In this document: positions 21,277 to 32,829 of the stretch, one piece after another
How the letters are laid out: each line of letters starts with the position of its first letter
Position numbering within the stretch: position 1 is the stretch's first letter
Assembly (NCBI RefSeq): GCF_032118995.1
Contig: NC_092650.1
Location: 3,348,001 to 3,412,000 of the forward strand
DNA length: 64,000 nucleotides
Direction of reading: 5' to 3'
From: Asterias amurensis
Taxonomy: Eukaryota > Echinodermata > Asteroidea > Forcipulatida > Asteriidae
Notes under the pieces: model-generated
What the model saw: the letters and a program-made list of their open reading frames with translations, nothing else
Told to the model about the DNA's origin: nothing
The model's database searches: none
Translations under genes and position numbers: made by a program

Positions 21277-24200
21277 TTATTTAACTTTAGATACATCACC
21301 AGCAACGAACATTGTGTGATAGACGTGCTCGACAATCTCCAGGAAAGTCAGTAAACTACCTCCGAGCCACAGGCCAATTGCCCCTCCCAAGTCACCTAAA
21401 ATAATAAGCAAAAGCGAAATAAATTAAGCACGACGTAACTGACTTACAATAGGGACAGATGTCATGGCACTGCTTGACAGGAAGCACATTTCCATGCCAA
21501 CAGAGTATTTGCTTAAAGACACTGCACCCGATTTTACGAAACGCTAGGATTCTTTAGCTATATAGGACGAGTTAATATATTCGTCCTAACTTTTTAGGAT
21601 GGGTTCAATGCGTCCTTCGTCTTTGGATACGGAGCTGAACTCGTCCTAAGTCCTATAGGATTACTCCTACGTTAGGAAGAGTTTGGTGAAATCGACGGCT
21701 GGACACGTTTGTTAATGGGAGACTTTTGAACGCTAGGTGGCAGCAGACTTACCTGGTAAATTTCCATTGTTTACGTAGTTCTGAGCCTGCGCACATTACC
21801 GAGAACAATGGATTTTACCCGGTAAGTCTGCTGCCACCAAGCGTCCCAAAAGTCTCCTATTGTCAAGGACCTTCTTACCTTGTGCATCCCATGATAATGC
21901 ATAAAATAACATGACAATTTTGACTAAATTGGTCTGATCGAAGTTGCTAGAGAATAATGAAAGAAAAACCACCCTTGTTGCACATTACTTTGTGTGCTTT
22001 CAATGCATAATAAAAAGGGTCAGGCCTAAAGTCTTTCAATATCTGAATGACAAATTACCTCTTTCTAAATAACTACGTTACTTCAGAGGGAGCCGTTTCT
22101 CACAATGTTTTATACTACCACCAGCTCTCTATTGCTCGTGTACATGTGTACAGACGATGTGACCTCTGACGTCACACGAAAACCATAACATGATTCGCGC
22201 GCATACCGCTGGGCAAAACCTTTGTGTTTTGGCAGCCAGCTAGAAAGTGTACGCAATCTTACTGTGACTGCGCAACTCAGTGCCCGGCGAAACATGACGT
22301 ATAGCGTGTCTTGTCAACAGAGGGCGGTTTGAATGTAAACATAGGTCACATCGTCTATACTGCTAATAATTATTTTGAGTAACTACCAATAAGTGTCAGG
22401 TGCCTTTAAGCGTTAACGTATTTCAAAGGTTAGCAAGAAAATTGGGCGGCAAGCAATCAATTTGCCAACTTTGGCCCCGCTGATGAAGAGTATATGCCAC
22501 ACTCGGCAATAATTATTTCAAAAACATTGGCTGTAAGTTTTGCTAGAAAAGATCTCACGAAAGGCAACTTTGATTATCAACTTGGCCGTAACTACACGTT
22601 TAAAAATAAATAATATATATAGAAGAGTTTGCGGTAACGCCATGTAATAACAGTCTCTAAAATGAGTTGGGGTGGTTCTGAAAAGAACCGTTGGATTAAC
22701 TCGACGTTTCGATCAGTATGCTCTGATCGTCTTCTGGAGAATGGTCACACAATTGTAATACATAATACACAATGTGACCCGCTCTGTGAAAATGAGTCAG
22801 ATGTAGGCAATTTCAGGAATTGAGTTATATATGCATGGCTGGAAAGAACACATCAGCAGCAGTAATTTGGTATGTGTCTAAGCTTTGGGGGTGTATCGCG
22901 TTGCTGAGTTACTCCCGTTTGAAATTAGCCACTACACCATTTTTTTTGTGAAAAACGAATTACAAGTTAAATGATATTTTAAACTACCATTGTGTGCAAA
23001 GGGATACAAATTAGACATTAAAGTATGGTCACAAAATTGTTGTATTCATATAGCTTTATAGCCTAAAAGTAAGTGTTCTATAGGTTAACCATGTAACTAA
23101 AGATCTTAAAAAAGAAAAAGAAAAAAAAGATTATTATTATTTTTATATTTTTTACATTTTCCACCTGTCTATAACTGTCTATAACTTAATATTGCATTGG
23201 GAGACATGTGACTCATTTTCACAGAGTGGGTCACAAATGCCATCTACTGATATAAACAAAAGACACAACGTTTTTACTTACATAGAAATCCGAAGAAATT
23301 GTAGGCTTCATATTGCACACTTGTGTCAACAGCCTTGTCCTCATAATACACTTCGAGCAACAGTAAACTTTTCCTGAAAACAAACCAAAACCAAAACTCT
23401 TAAATAATCGAACTTCATGTCCCTTAAAGGTAAGGTACACGTTTGGTAATTACTCAAAACAAAATATCAACTTAAAAACTGAATTGGTAACAAGCATTGG
23501 AGAGCTGTTGATAGTATAACACATTGTGAGTAACGGCTCCCTCTGAAGTAGCATAGATTTTGAGAAAGAGGTAATTTCTGATTAAAATAATAAAAGACTT
23601 CTAGCCAGAAGTCTTTTATTCCTATTTGAAAACACACACATTCGTCCAACAGGGTGCTTTTTCTCTCATCATTTTCTCGCAACTTCGACGACCAACTTAG
23701 CTCAAATTTTTGTTTAGCTAACAATTTACCCAACAAGTACAGAAGGTAATACTGGAAACCAAATACCTCACACTTCAATGCCTCAAATCAATTGGACTGG
23801 GCCCAATTTCATAGAGCTGCTAAGCACAACAATTTTCTTAACATGAAATGTTTGCCTTGGTAAAGACAGGAGTACCAACCAAATTGTCACGTGATTTTCA
23901 GGATAAGCAAACAACAGCTGAATACCAATAACAAGCAAAGTGCAACAAGAGGACGTTTGGTTGGTAATCCTATTTTAATCAAGGAAGTCATTTCGTGCTA
24001 AGCAATTATTTTTGCTTAGCAGCTCTATGAAAATAGGACCAGTTCTTCAAATTCAAAATCTACCCGGCAAGTAGATATACACATGGTGTGACCGCAAACT
24101 ATTATACAATCTTCTTACTCGAATATAGGACTTAAATCGACATCACTGTCACCAAGAAAGTGCCGAGTGAGCTTCCGAGAGTAGAAGTTGGAAGGATATT

Positions 24201-27200
24201 GTGCATGTGAGACGAATGGAACGAACTGGGTGACAACGTACGGCACAGGGCAACTGCATTCTTCTCCACTGGCAAACTCTTCTGTGCAATCAAGTAAGGG
24301 AGACATTTTAATAGATGTTACAATTACATCAGTGATAACGTTGCCTTGGATCGGTCGAGTTGGTCCATGAAGAGAATTTCAAACAGTTTGTTATAAAGTC
24401 GATATGGTAAGAAAGATGTTTTAAAAGTAGAATAAAATGATCCACACAATATGCCTTCAAAGTTTTAAGTTCCTGTTGAAAACTCACTCGTTTAAAGCTT
24501 CTTTTTTGTAATTTTCTTATTTGTAATTTGTGTCTCTCTCATATTGTATATTCTTTTGTTCTCTTTTTGAGCTTAGAGGCTTTTTGCAGTAGGCGCTTAA
24601 CCAATGGCTTATTATTACTATTATTATTAATGTGCGTGGGTTTCCTTTTACATTGCGAACTTACACGGTCGGTCATTTTATGGAGTCAAACAATTAATGA
24701 GACTCCCAAAAATGGCGTGCCGTGTTAGTTCACGACGTATAAAGAAAATCATGCAATTTCGAGGCGTATTTGTGGGTTCATACTTTTAAAACATCTTTCT
24801 AACCACATGCATTTCGTAACCAACGGTTTCAAACGCTTTTTCACAGACCAACTCGCCAGATCCAAGGCAACGTGTCCCTTTAATTTTGGTTTTACCCTTA
24901 CACCGATATGTGTCAGCACTGAATTCACTGTTGTTCCGAGTTCTTTGAAAATGAAAAACCCAAAGGCATATTACTCGGGTGGGATTTGAACAAAAGACCT
25001 TTGCAATTCTAGAGCAGTGTCGTACAAATTAGCGAACTGTCTCTAGCTACGGGGCAGTGTATGGTGTACTTGGTATGACGCTGCTCTTGCAAGGGTCGCA
25101 GGTTCGAGTTCCGCCCGAGTAAAAAGAGACAGTCAAACAGTCGACATTGTGTGACGTTGGTGGAAGGGATCAAAGACCAATAAGCCACGTCGGAATATCA
25201 GTGGCGCATGTCTGTTAGTGCTGGCAACGGATTTTGTCAATACCCGCTGGTATTGTCAAAAGGTTATTGGAGATAGACAAAATCCGTTGTCAGCAGTAAC
25301 AGACATGCGCAGCTGGAACTCCGAAGTGGCTTATTTCAGACAAATTCATTTATTAACTTCTTTGGGAAGGGGGGTCAAATCAAATAAAGACAAAAATTTG
25401 CTTAATTCTTACTTGTTGTCGGTAGGGAGCATTGGAACACCTCTACCAAATCACAGACTCTTTTATCTGTGGCAAAAGCTGTCCAGATAAAAACATGAAT
25501 TTAGAGAGAAAACGAGATATAAATAAAAAACACTCAGTGCAATTAACATTTTGAAAAGTACCAGACTTTTTATTACACTCTAAAATGGTCATTCAAATTA
25601 ATTGCTATTCTTTGCTGAACGATTCAGCAAACTTGTTGACTAATTAAACTGTTAACCTTGATAGTTAATTGAAATCATTCGGATAAAAATACAGCAAGAA
25701 TATGTCCAAAAAAAAAAACATACTCAACAGCAGGAGAAAAGACAATGAAATAAGATGAAAAAAAACAGTAAAAAAAAACCCAGCACATCCAAGGATAGCC
25801 CTAAAAACAATAAGTTAAAACATTATTTCCATTGGGGTCCTTAAACATACCTGCAAAAAAACACCAAAAAGGAAAGGTCGTATAAAACAAATACAAATCT
25901 ATGGACAAGAGCAAAAAGATCAACAATGGAAAACAAAGCAAGAGAACACAAATTAAACAAATCAATAACTAAATAAACAACTAATTAAATTTATGGTTTT
26001 CTTACCAGACATGTAGGGTTCAACGCAGCCACAAGTTAGATGAATGTGGTCAATCAAACATTCCAACCGACATTTATTTTTCGTGTAGGAACTGAAGTAC
26101 TTCAGGTCTGTGGCGCCGACGTCTGGTTTCTGATTAAAAGACTAATTAAAAGGAAGACGCAGCCTAGTATCAAGAATTTAATGGTTTTCATTTCTTTGCA
26201 TCTAAAAGTTAACAAAAAAACACAAATTGTTACGAGACGAAAGAAATAATAATTGTCAGTACAAGATCAAAACTCATTCTCGGCTACATCCGCTCGCCAC
26301 AGAGCATGGAAAAATTCAAAACTCTGCTCAAATCCCATTTGTTTTCTATTGCCTTCTGTTCAGTTTAATCCTTTCGTTTGCATTTTGTTAGCGTATTTTT
26401 TGTTATTGGTTGCTTTATTGTTTGCCTTTTGTTTTTTGTTAAGCGCATTGGTATTTCTTTCAGTTATGAAATGCGCTTTATAAGAATAGCTATTATTATT
26501 ATTATTATTATTATCATTATTTTATGTTTTCGACACTTTGCATAGTTTAAAAAACAATAACAACAACATTGTATGAGACAAAAGAAACAATAATGGGAGC
26601 AAAACAAGAACAAAACTCAGTCTCGTTTTGAACTGTCGACACTTTGCATAGTTTAAAAATCAACAACAACATTGCTTCGATGCGAGAAGAGACGAATAAT
26701 AAATTGGCAGCACAAGGTAAAAACTCATTCTCATTTTAAAATTTAGACACTTCATCCATAGTTTGAAAAGCAACAACAAAATTGTTACGAGACGAAATTA
26801 AGGAACAAAAGGGAAAGGGAATACACAACACAGCTCGTAAACCTGAAAGGGTCCCGAGGCACTTTACAGAGTTTCACAATTTAACCAAGCTGTATAAGAA
26901 AATATAGAACAATTCAAGATAAACAGATTAACAAATTACAAACGACCAATAACAATGATTACAAATTTAAAGCAAGTTTTGAAAAAATCACCGAACAATT
27001 TTATTGATATAAACAGTGCACTGTTTATATCAATAAAATTGAAGTGCTTAATGAAAATTACAAACGTCCATGACAACGATACAAAATTGGCAGTCAAATT
27101 ATTGACATTAAAATAGACAGATAGGGCAACTTTAAAAAGAGCAAATTAAAGCAAATCCATTTAAACAAACTATAATTAAATAATTAACTAGCCTACATCC

Positions 27201-30200
27201 GTATGGACTGTAAAAGAGGTAACCCTGTTTCAGCCCTGGGAGTAGGTGGCAACGGTCTCTGGACAAAAATAATTGTAGCCCACACTTTGAAGTGGCCTTC
27301 AGGCCTTGGGTGCCTGGCGAAAAAAAAAAGTTTTTTTTTTTTCTTTTTTTTTTTTCTTTTTTTTTTAATGTTTACATTTCTGTTGTAATTGTAATTTGTT
27401 GTTTTGTAAAGCGCATAGAGATGTTAATTCATATTATGCGCTATACAAATGTAATTTATTATTTATTATTATTATTTGAGCAGAGCCGGTTTGGTCTTGA
27501 CGTTTCGAACAGTATACTCTGCTCTTCTTCAGAAGATTTACACATGGTTGTACCCGCAAGCCTGTACGTTAGTTTTTCCTATTTCTCCACACCATGCAAA
27601 GCTTCAAAGGATACGCAGACAAAATCCATTCCTTTCATACCATTTTCTTTTTCAGTGATATTCTGGTGTGGCTACCTGTGGAAACAGCGATCCCGAACGA
27701 TTCCACGAGCGGTATTTCGTCCTGGTCATGAATCACGACCAACATGCCAGCCGCACCAAGATCTCTCTGCGAGTAGTAATATTGATATTGTTGGATGTCT
27801 AGACTAAGTAGGAGTCCAGTAGTGTACCCTGAAAGAATAGAAACCACCACATAATGGTGCGTATTTTGTCATTGGGACTTTCTGGACTCTAGGTGGCAGC
27901 AGACTTACAAGGTAAAACCATTGTTCTGAAATTTACATCCATAAATCTGCTGCCACCTAGCGTTTCAAATTCTCCCATTTAATCTGTAATTTATCTTTCT
28001 TTCTTTCTTACCATGTGGTTCGGTTCCGTTATCTTTAGTTGGTAAACATCCTTTCCCAATCAAAGTATGTTTGCAAATTCACTTTCATTTACAAGCACTT
28101 ACAATTACGTTTTTATTGCAGTTAATTTTCAGAAACAAACGTCCACAGACCATTTAAAATGTTTAATGAATGTATGACAAAAAGTGCTCCTCACCGTTAG
28201 TTACCTGAAGCAGTTCTCGACCATCCTGTCCACCATTTATCGTGTGACAGACGCCGTAATCAGTTATGACAGTTTTGAAATGTTCCGCTGTTATCCTGGC
28301 GTGGTTATAAGAAGCGCTGCAATGTTCAACATCAAAGAACAATAGTGGTTAATCTCCGGTGATCGAATTCGATATGATTATGTTAAAGGCATTTGACACC
28401 TTTGGTAATTGTCAAATACCAGTCTTCTCACTTGGTGTATCTCAACATATGCAACAAACCTGTAGATATTTGAACTCAAATTGGTCGTCGAAGAGTGCGA
28501 GAGAATAATGGTAGAAAAACACACTTTTCGCACAAGTTGTGTGCTTTCAAGAGGCACTGAACTTTATATTTTATTTAGCGTTTATTTGTTTGAATATTTT
28601 TCTAAACTACGTTACTTCAGAGGGAGCCGTTTCTCAGAATGTTTTATACTATGAACAGCTCCCCATTGCTTGTTACCAAGTAAGTTTTTATGCTTACAAA
28701 TATTTTGAGGAATTATAAATAGTGTGGTGCCTTTAATGACCCGTTCAATTTTGTTTTATTTAGGTTCTATCCTCAGACAGGCCGGATGCCCCAGACCCTC
28801 TCAGAAGTATGACCATGGACTCAAAATCTCCCGTTAGAAAACACTTTCTACAGCCTTGTCCACACAAATACTAATATTAATTAACAGAGTGGAACAATGT
28901 CAAACTTACGTGCGTCCACAAAACACATAGGGCCTAAAGGCTTTGGGGCCCATCCGAAGGACGAAGCAAATATAAGTGTCTTGCTTAAAGATTCTATGTC
29001 AGTTTTTTGGCCCCAAACATTAAAAAATAGATTTTGTTTTAGTGAATGATATTTCAAAGAGTATCACCCGCTCTAACGGATTTTTTTTTTTTTACTTTTA
29101 CTTTAAATGGTCAGGAACCATGACAAAAATTAAAAACGTTTCTTATAAAACAAATAAGAATTGGTCACGTGATATATTGTCGGGATCCCGACAAAATACT
29201 AATATTGAGCACTTTATTTCACTGCTACTAATAATTGGCGGACTTTTTCGAGCAATGGCTCAAAATGAAAGCTTGTAACTTTTTAACCATCAAAATACCT
29301 GTTGAATTTTAAATCAAAATTGTTGGGTCAAATCGGCCAAAAATCTGACATAGCATCTTTAAGGACATGTGTCACGACCGAGATTCTAAACCCACTCTGC
29401 TGACCAGAAATAACACCAGAGCTTTAGTCTGATACTCTTAAACCACTAGGCCATGACACGTTTCAGCAAACCCCACTGGATACCTACTAGGATAACATTT
29501 CATCCATTTGATGGGCAAGTTGTAGGTACATCTGAGTTGTGTTGACGCCCTCAAAATATGGTTTATACGCCGTGAAGTTGACCTCTTTGCCCGTTATGTC
29601 GTTATAGTCTTCCAAGAATTCAGACAAGAAAGGATAATCTGACATATTGAACCTGAACAGAATCACAAAGAAATATAAAATGAACGAACATATTATTTGT
29701 AATTCTGTAGTTTATGAAAACCAACAATGACAGTTTAATTACGCCTTTATGACGTGAATAGCTAGCTGGTCCTCATCACATGGCTCTGCTTACCGTTGAA
29801 TTCTGCGCTTACGATCACCATTATTTGCTTACGTGCAAGCGGCGGGGTTTCTGCGCTAGCTGTGTAAGCGAATAATGCCCACCAGCGTGGAGTACCTACA
29901 CGCACGAGCCAAAATTCCCCGTCAACCCGTGAAATACGCTTGACGTATAAAGCACGGAATTCCCTGCTTCCGTAAGCGCCGGTTGTTTGCTTAATACGGT
30001 AAGCAGAGACATGAAATTGGGCCCAGTTGATCGTTTGCCCTGAACTGTATAGTAGAGACTGATATGATATTTTATTCCGCATTCACTTTCCGATATTTTT
30101 TCCTGTAATAAATGTTCTTAAATTTGCAACTAGGTACATTTACTGTCGAGTACTATATGGTAGCCAAATAAATAGTTCTAGAGTATTAGTACCTGGACCA

Positions 30201-32829
30201 CCGAGTATATTAAAGTACCTAGTGTCCAAGTACCGAATATTCTGATGTCCTAGTACCGGGTCCACTAGCCGAGCCGCACGTATGAATATCTGCGCATGGG
30301 GTCACACTATTGATTCAAGACGTCACTATCTCGTAACAAAACATAACGTAAGTGTAACGTGACGTAACGTAACGTAACGTAGTGTAACGTGACGTAACGT
30401 AACGTAACCCCAACGTAACGTAACGAAAAGTAACGTTATGTTACGATACGTAGCGTAACATAACGTAATGTAACGTAACATAACGTTACATAACGTATCG
30501 TAATGTAATGTAACGTAACGTAATGCAATTAATGTAACGCAACTCAAAATAACATAATGTAATGTGATAACCCGGCAGAGGGCGTATGTATGTATGTACA
30601 TGTACCACGCAATGAATAGAACTTGATATACCTGAGGTTGTTGTAGTTACAGATGGTTACGGCCGGAAAGGTGAGATTATCGCTGTAGAAAATGTCCAAG
30701 TCCACACGTTGTGGGTTACCCATCAGATATGACGCCCTATCAGTGACCTGGTACCCGGTAGCTACCACGCCCACTATGATAGCCAGGAGCCATATTAACC
30801 TGTGAGAGTAAAAGTAGGAACATGAGGGGAAAGCTTCATACGTAGAGTATTATGTTCCGTCCAAACTTGACAGTCGTCCCAACCTGGTCCCAACTTGAGT
30901 GTTACAGCAGATGGGGCGTCCCAACTGTAGTTTGGATCGCCCAACTCAATACAGCTTCATAAGCTAACATAATATGTTGTTCTGTCCCAACTTGACAATC
31001 GTCCCAACTATAGTTGGGACTGGTCCCACTATGAGTGTTACATTTGGGGCGTCCCAACTGTATTTTGGATCGCCCAACTCAATACAGCTTCATATGTTTC
31101 GTCCCAACTTGACAATCGTCCCAACTCAACTTGAGTGTTACAGTTGGGGCGTCTCGACTTGGATCGCCCAACTCAATACAGGCTGTACAGTACCGGATAG
31201 CCTCCACCTTATTCACTCTGAACAAAATATTATTTTTAATTTTCAAAAACAAGAGAGAACACTCCTTGAAGATAACAAACAAAACAAAACCAACAATTTG
31301 TTGTACAAAATTGTTGTTTTAACTCGTGATTTTGGTGCAGTGCAAGCAGTAGAAACAAAGTTGTCAATTGTCATATACTTTTATATACATCCTTATATAA
31401 AAGGTGTCGTCATAACAAAAAAGTGCAGGATATTATTCAAGACCATTAAATCAAAGAGGTGGAGATGGACAGGTCACCTAGCAAGGAGGTTTGACAAATA
31501 GGGTCCAATTTCAGCTGCTAAGCACAAAAATGTGCTAGCATGAAATTTTGTCCTTGATTAAACCAGGATTATTACCAACCAAATGTTCACGTGATTTTCA
31601 GGATAAGCAAACAACAGCTGAATACAAGTTACAAGTATGCAGGAGAAGTTTGGTTGGTACTGTTTCTATGAGGAAGAAATGTCATGCTAAGCAAATTTTT
31701 GTGCTAAGCAGTTCTATGAAATTGGGCCCGGGTAGGCATGCAAAATAACCAACTGGACTCCAATAAACAGAAAAAGAGGGACACAAAACAGAAGGTGGAT
31801 AAATGAACATTAAGTGCAAATAGGGCATTACTTGGCAGCAGAGAGCGCAGACTAGAGTGAAATGGAGAATGAAAGGCTTTTCTCCTGCAGTGGAGGGAAA
31901 TCATTTTTAGGCTAGTAGACCACAGATAAAAACACATCAAATTGTACCTTCGACGGTTGCCGTCCTGCTTGCTGACAACATATCGCAATCCCGGAACCCC
32001 AACGGCGTCTGGTACGGTCGACGACCACGCTACGAGGAACCTGGCAAAGGGGCTACGCCACGAGGACCTCTTGACCGTCTGAGGAGCCCTTTCTGCGGCA
32101 TTGGGATCAGCATCGGGAAGGGTGGAAAACACCCCCAGTCCGTACTCGATCTCTCTCACTAAAGAGTGAGTCAAAAAGAAAATGGCCGGGATTGTTGTTG
32201 TTTTTCCCCCAAAAAAATAAAAAATGGCACTCACAATTTCAGTTAACATATTTTAACAAGCACTCTCCCTCCTGCTATTTAGAGAGAAAAAAAAGAATGA
32301 AATAAATTGATCATGACTAAAACGAGTCAAGTCTAGTTTAGCAAAGGTACGCGTTTTGCAAGCTGGCCACGGAACACTTAACAAACAAGATTCAGTCAAG
32401 CATTAACATTCCATGGACAGCAGCCACAAACATGTCTCGTGCTTTCAGTAAAACAGGCATGACTGCTCTTTCAATTTGTTTCATTCTCTTCCCCCCCCCC
32501 CAGATAAACAGGAAAGAATGCTTTTTTAATATGTGCTTCACCGGGTTTTGATTTAAATCAAAAAATCTCTGTCAATTTCTTTTTGACTCACCCATGTTGT
32601 CGTCTTCATTCAAAGGCTCAGTGGTGCTTCCTGGATGTACAAACGCAGTCTTGATAATGAAAGTCCGAGAACGTCCACCTTTCCGCGTGACTCTCTCCGG
32701 TTGCTCACCCGGAGGAGCACGCTCTACGTCGGTGTCAACTTGTCGAGCCGACGGACCAACACTCTCGGTGTGACCGGTGTCATCAAGTGAAACAACATGA
32801 AGCTCGTTTTCAATCGGGGGCCCCGACAT
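21277..32829 (-). CDS. DEG/ENaC/ASIC-family sodium channel subunit 1 (551 aa)
   Basis: Eleven exons: 32829-32592, 32158-31948, 30799-30632, 29652-29488, 28316-28195, 27828-27641, 26129-26006, 25478-25413, 24281-24119, 23373-23282, 21395-21277; all phases agree. Order of parts: a long N-terminal cytoplasmic tail (about 150 residues), first membrane helix LIWLLAIIVGVVATGYQ (151-167), post-helix motif FPAVTICNYNN, a large Cys-rich extracellular domain (GVCHTIN, LDIQQYQYYY, FSSYTKNKCRLEC, CGC, CSCPVP), then GLWLGGSLLTFLEIVEH, the second helix with a GGS selectivity filter (524-526). These are diagnostic of trimeric amiloride-sensitive sodium channels. The gating His-Gly motif before helix 1 reads VPGLRY, with Pro for His. 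The Cys usually found shortly before the LKYF segment is absent. Ligand (proton, peptide, none) cannot be told. Confidence 0.88.
21721..21857. mobile_element. family F foldback MITE, nested
   Basis: Ends GAGACTTTTGAACGCTAGGT and CGTCCCAAAAGTCTC, with GGCAGCAGACTTACC on both arms. Confidence 0.85.
22147..22361. mobile_element. family G MITE, nested
   Basis: Near-identical to 19800-20010: ACGATGTGACCTCTGACGTC at the left, ATAGGTCACATCGTCTATAC at the right. Confidence 0.85.
22625..22745 (+). repeat. interspersed repeat with GACGTTTCGATCAG stem-loop
   Basis: The block GCGGTAACGCCATGTAAT ... GAACCGTTGG ... ACTCGACGTTTCGATCAG contains a 7-bp hairpin (CGATCAG/CTGATCG). A reversed relative lies at about 9710-9775, and a similar hairpin (GACGTTTCGAACAGTATACT) at 27495-27540. 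Class unknown. Confidence 0.5.
22773..23235. mobile_element. MITE with 27-bp TIR (family M)
   Basis: Terminal inverted repeats TGTGACCCGCTCTGTGAAAA and the reverse complement ending TTTTCACAGAGTGGGTCACA, 463 bp apart. A second, right-truncated copy starts at 57089. It lies in intron 10 of channel gene 1. Confidence 0.85.
23425..23806. mobile_element. family A variant MITE, truncated
   Basis: Left end TAAAGGTAAGGTACACGTTTGG is a variant also seen reversed at 36480-36500. The right end is cut off where a family C element begins. Confidence 0.7.
23807..24040. mobile_element. family C MITE
   Basis: Ends GGGCCCAATTTCATAGAGCT and AGCAGCTCTATGAAAATAGG; inner words ACCAACCAAATTGTCACGTG and GATAAGCAAACAACAGCTGA. 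It stops 79 bp past the exon 9 donor of channel gene 1. Confidence 0.85.
24338..24884. mobile_element. family I foldback MITE with a LINE tail nested
   Basis: Left end ACGTTGCCTTGGATCGGTCG and right end GATCCAAGGCAACGTGTCCC; central palindrome around GGAGTCAAACAATTAATGAGACTCC. A LINE tail (about 24455-24640, ending in GCGCTTAACC and ATT repeats) interrupts the left arm. Confidence 0.7.
24890..25130. repeat. tRNA-like SINE pieces in opposite orientation
   Basis: A reversed B box (GGATTTGAACAAAAGACC, near 24981-24999) and a forward one (GCAGGTTCGAGTTCCGCCCG, near 25099-25120) flank ACGGGGCAGTGTATGGTGTA. The ACACCGATATGTGTCAGCAC word recurs near 35200 and 48175. Confidence 0.45.
26255..26520 (+). 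mobile_element. LINE 3' end fragment
   Basis: A short coding remnant (like KFKTLLKSHLF) is followed by AAGCGCATTGG, ATGCGCTTTATAAGAATAGC and ATT repeats: the same 3' tail as at 27400-27480. Just past it (26520-26760) the words TTTGCATAGTTTAAAA and CAACAACATTG recur about three times in AT-rich sequence without genes. Confidence 0.6.
27400..27480 (+). mobile_element. LINE 3' tail
   Basis: TTTTGTAAAGCGCATAGAGA ... TATGCGCTATACAAATG followed by ATT repeats; only the tail remains. Confidence 0.55.
27874..27976. mobile_element. family F foldback MITE
   Basis: GGACTCTAGGTGGCAGCAGA on the left arm and TCTGCTGCCACCTAGCGTTT on the right, short centre. It lies 45 bp upstream of exon 6 of channel gene 1 on the transcribed strand. 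Confidence 0.85.
28382..28738. mobile_element. family A MITE
   Basis: Ends AAAGGCATTTGACACCTTTG and AAATAGTGTGGTGCCTTTAA; interior GTTACTTCAGAGGGAGCCGT. Confidence 0.85.
29365..29462 (-). mobile_element. tRNA-derived SINE-like fragment
   Basis: Read on the minus strand it starts CGTGTCATGGCCTAGTGGTT (A box), continues CTCTGGTGTTATTTCTGGTC and has the B-box relic GGGTTTAGAATC, the same order as the copy at 5100-5195. Confidence 0.55.
29765..30026. mobile_element. family C' MITE
   Basis: TGGCTCTGCTTACCGTTGAA at the left and CGGTAAGCAGAGACATGAAA at the right are inverted, followed by TTGGGCCCAG. A relative lies at 51849-52100. Confidence 0.75.
30333..30560. repeat. degenerate (GTAAC)n satellite array
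   Basis: About 40 pentamers of GTAAC/ATAAC/GTGAC form with few interruptions. The array ends 72 bp from the donor of exon 3 of channel gene 1. Confidence 0.9.
30855..31195. repeat. three-copy ~115-bp tandem repeat
   Basis: Units start near 30858, 30978 and 31096. Each has TCCCAACTTGACAATCGTCC, TGAGTGTTACA, GGGGCGTCCCAACTG and GGATCGCCCAACTCAATACA. It lies in intron 2 of channel gene 1. Confidence 0.85.
31501..31729. mobile_element. family C MITE
   Basis: GGGTCCAATTTCAGCTGCTA at the left, AGCAGTTCTATGAAATTGGG at the right, interior CACGTGATTTTCAGGATAAG. Confidence 0.85.

Larger units (their letters stand above)
21512..22408. mobile_element. family A MITE holding three nested elements
   Basis: Outer ends AAAGACACTGCAC (21513) and AAGTGTCAGGTGCCTTTAA (22408). 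Set inside are element E (about 21525-21697, inverted ends GATTTTACGAAACGCTAGGA / AGGAAGAGTTTGGTGAAATC), family F (21721-21857) and family G (22147-22361). It sits in the last intron of channel gene 1. Confidence 0.75.

Noticed and set aside
20980-21354. 124-codon plus-strand frame
   Set aside because: Antisense to the last exon and probable 3' UTR of channel 1; no family resemblance.
27292-27807. 171-codon plus-strand frame
   Set aside because: It runs through a poly-T stretch and a LINE tail and then antisense to channel 1 exon 6.
30326-30601. Minus-strand frame of Leu-Arg-Tyr-Val-Thr repeats
   Set aside because: Produced by the GTAAC satellite, which has few stops in this frame.
31704-31947. 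Long minus-strand frame continuing past channel 1 exon 2
   Set aside because: The splice donor at 31947 fits; the extra part runs into a family C MITE.
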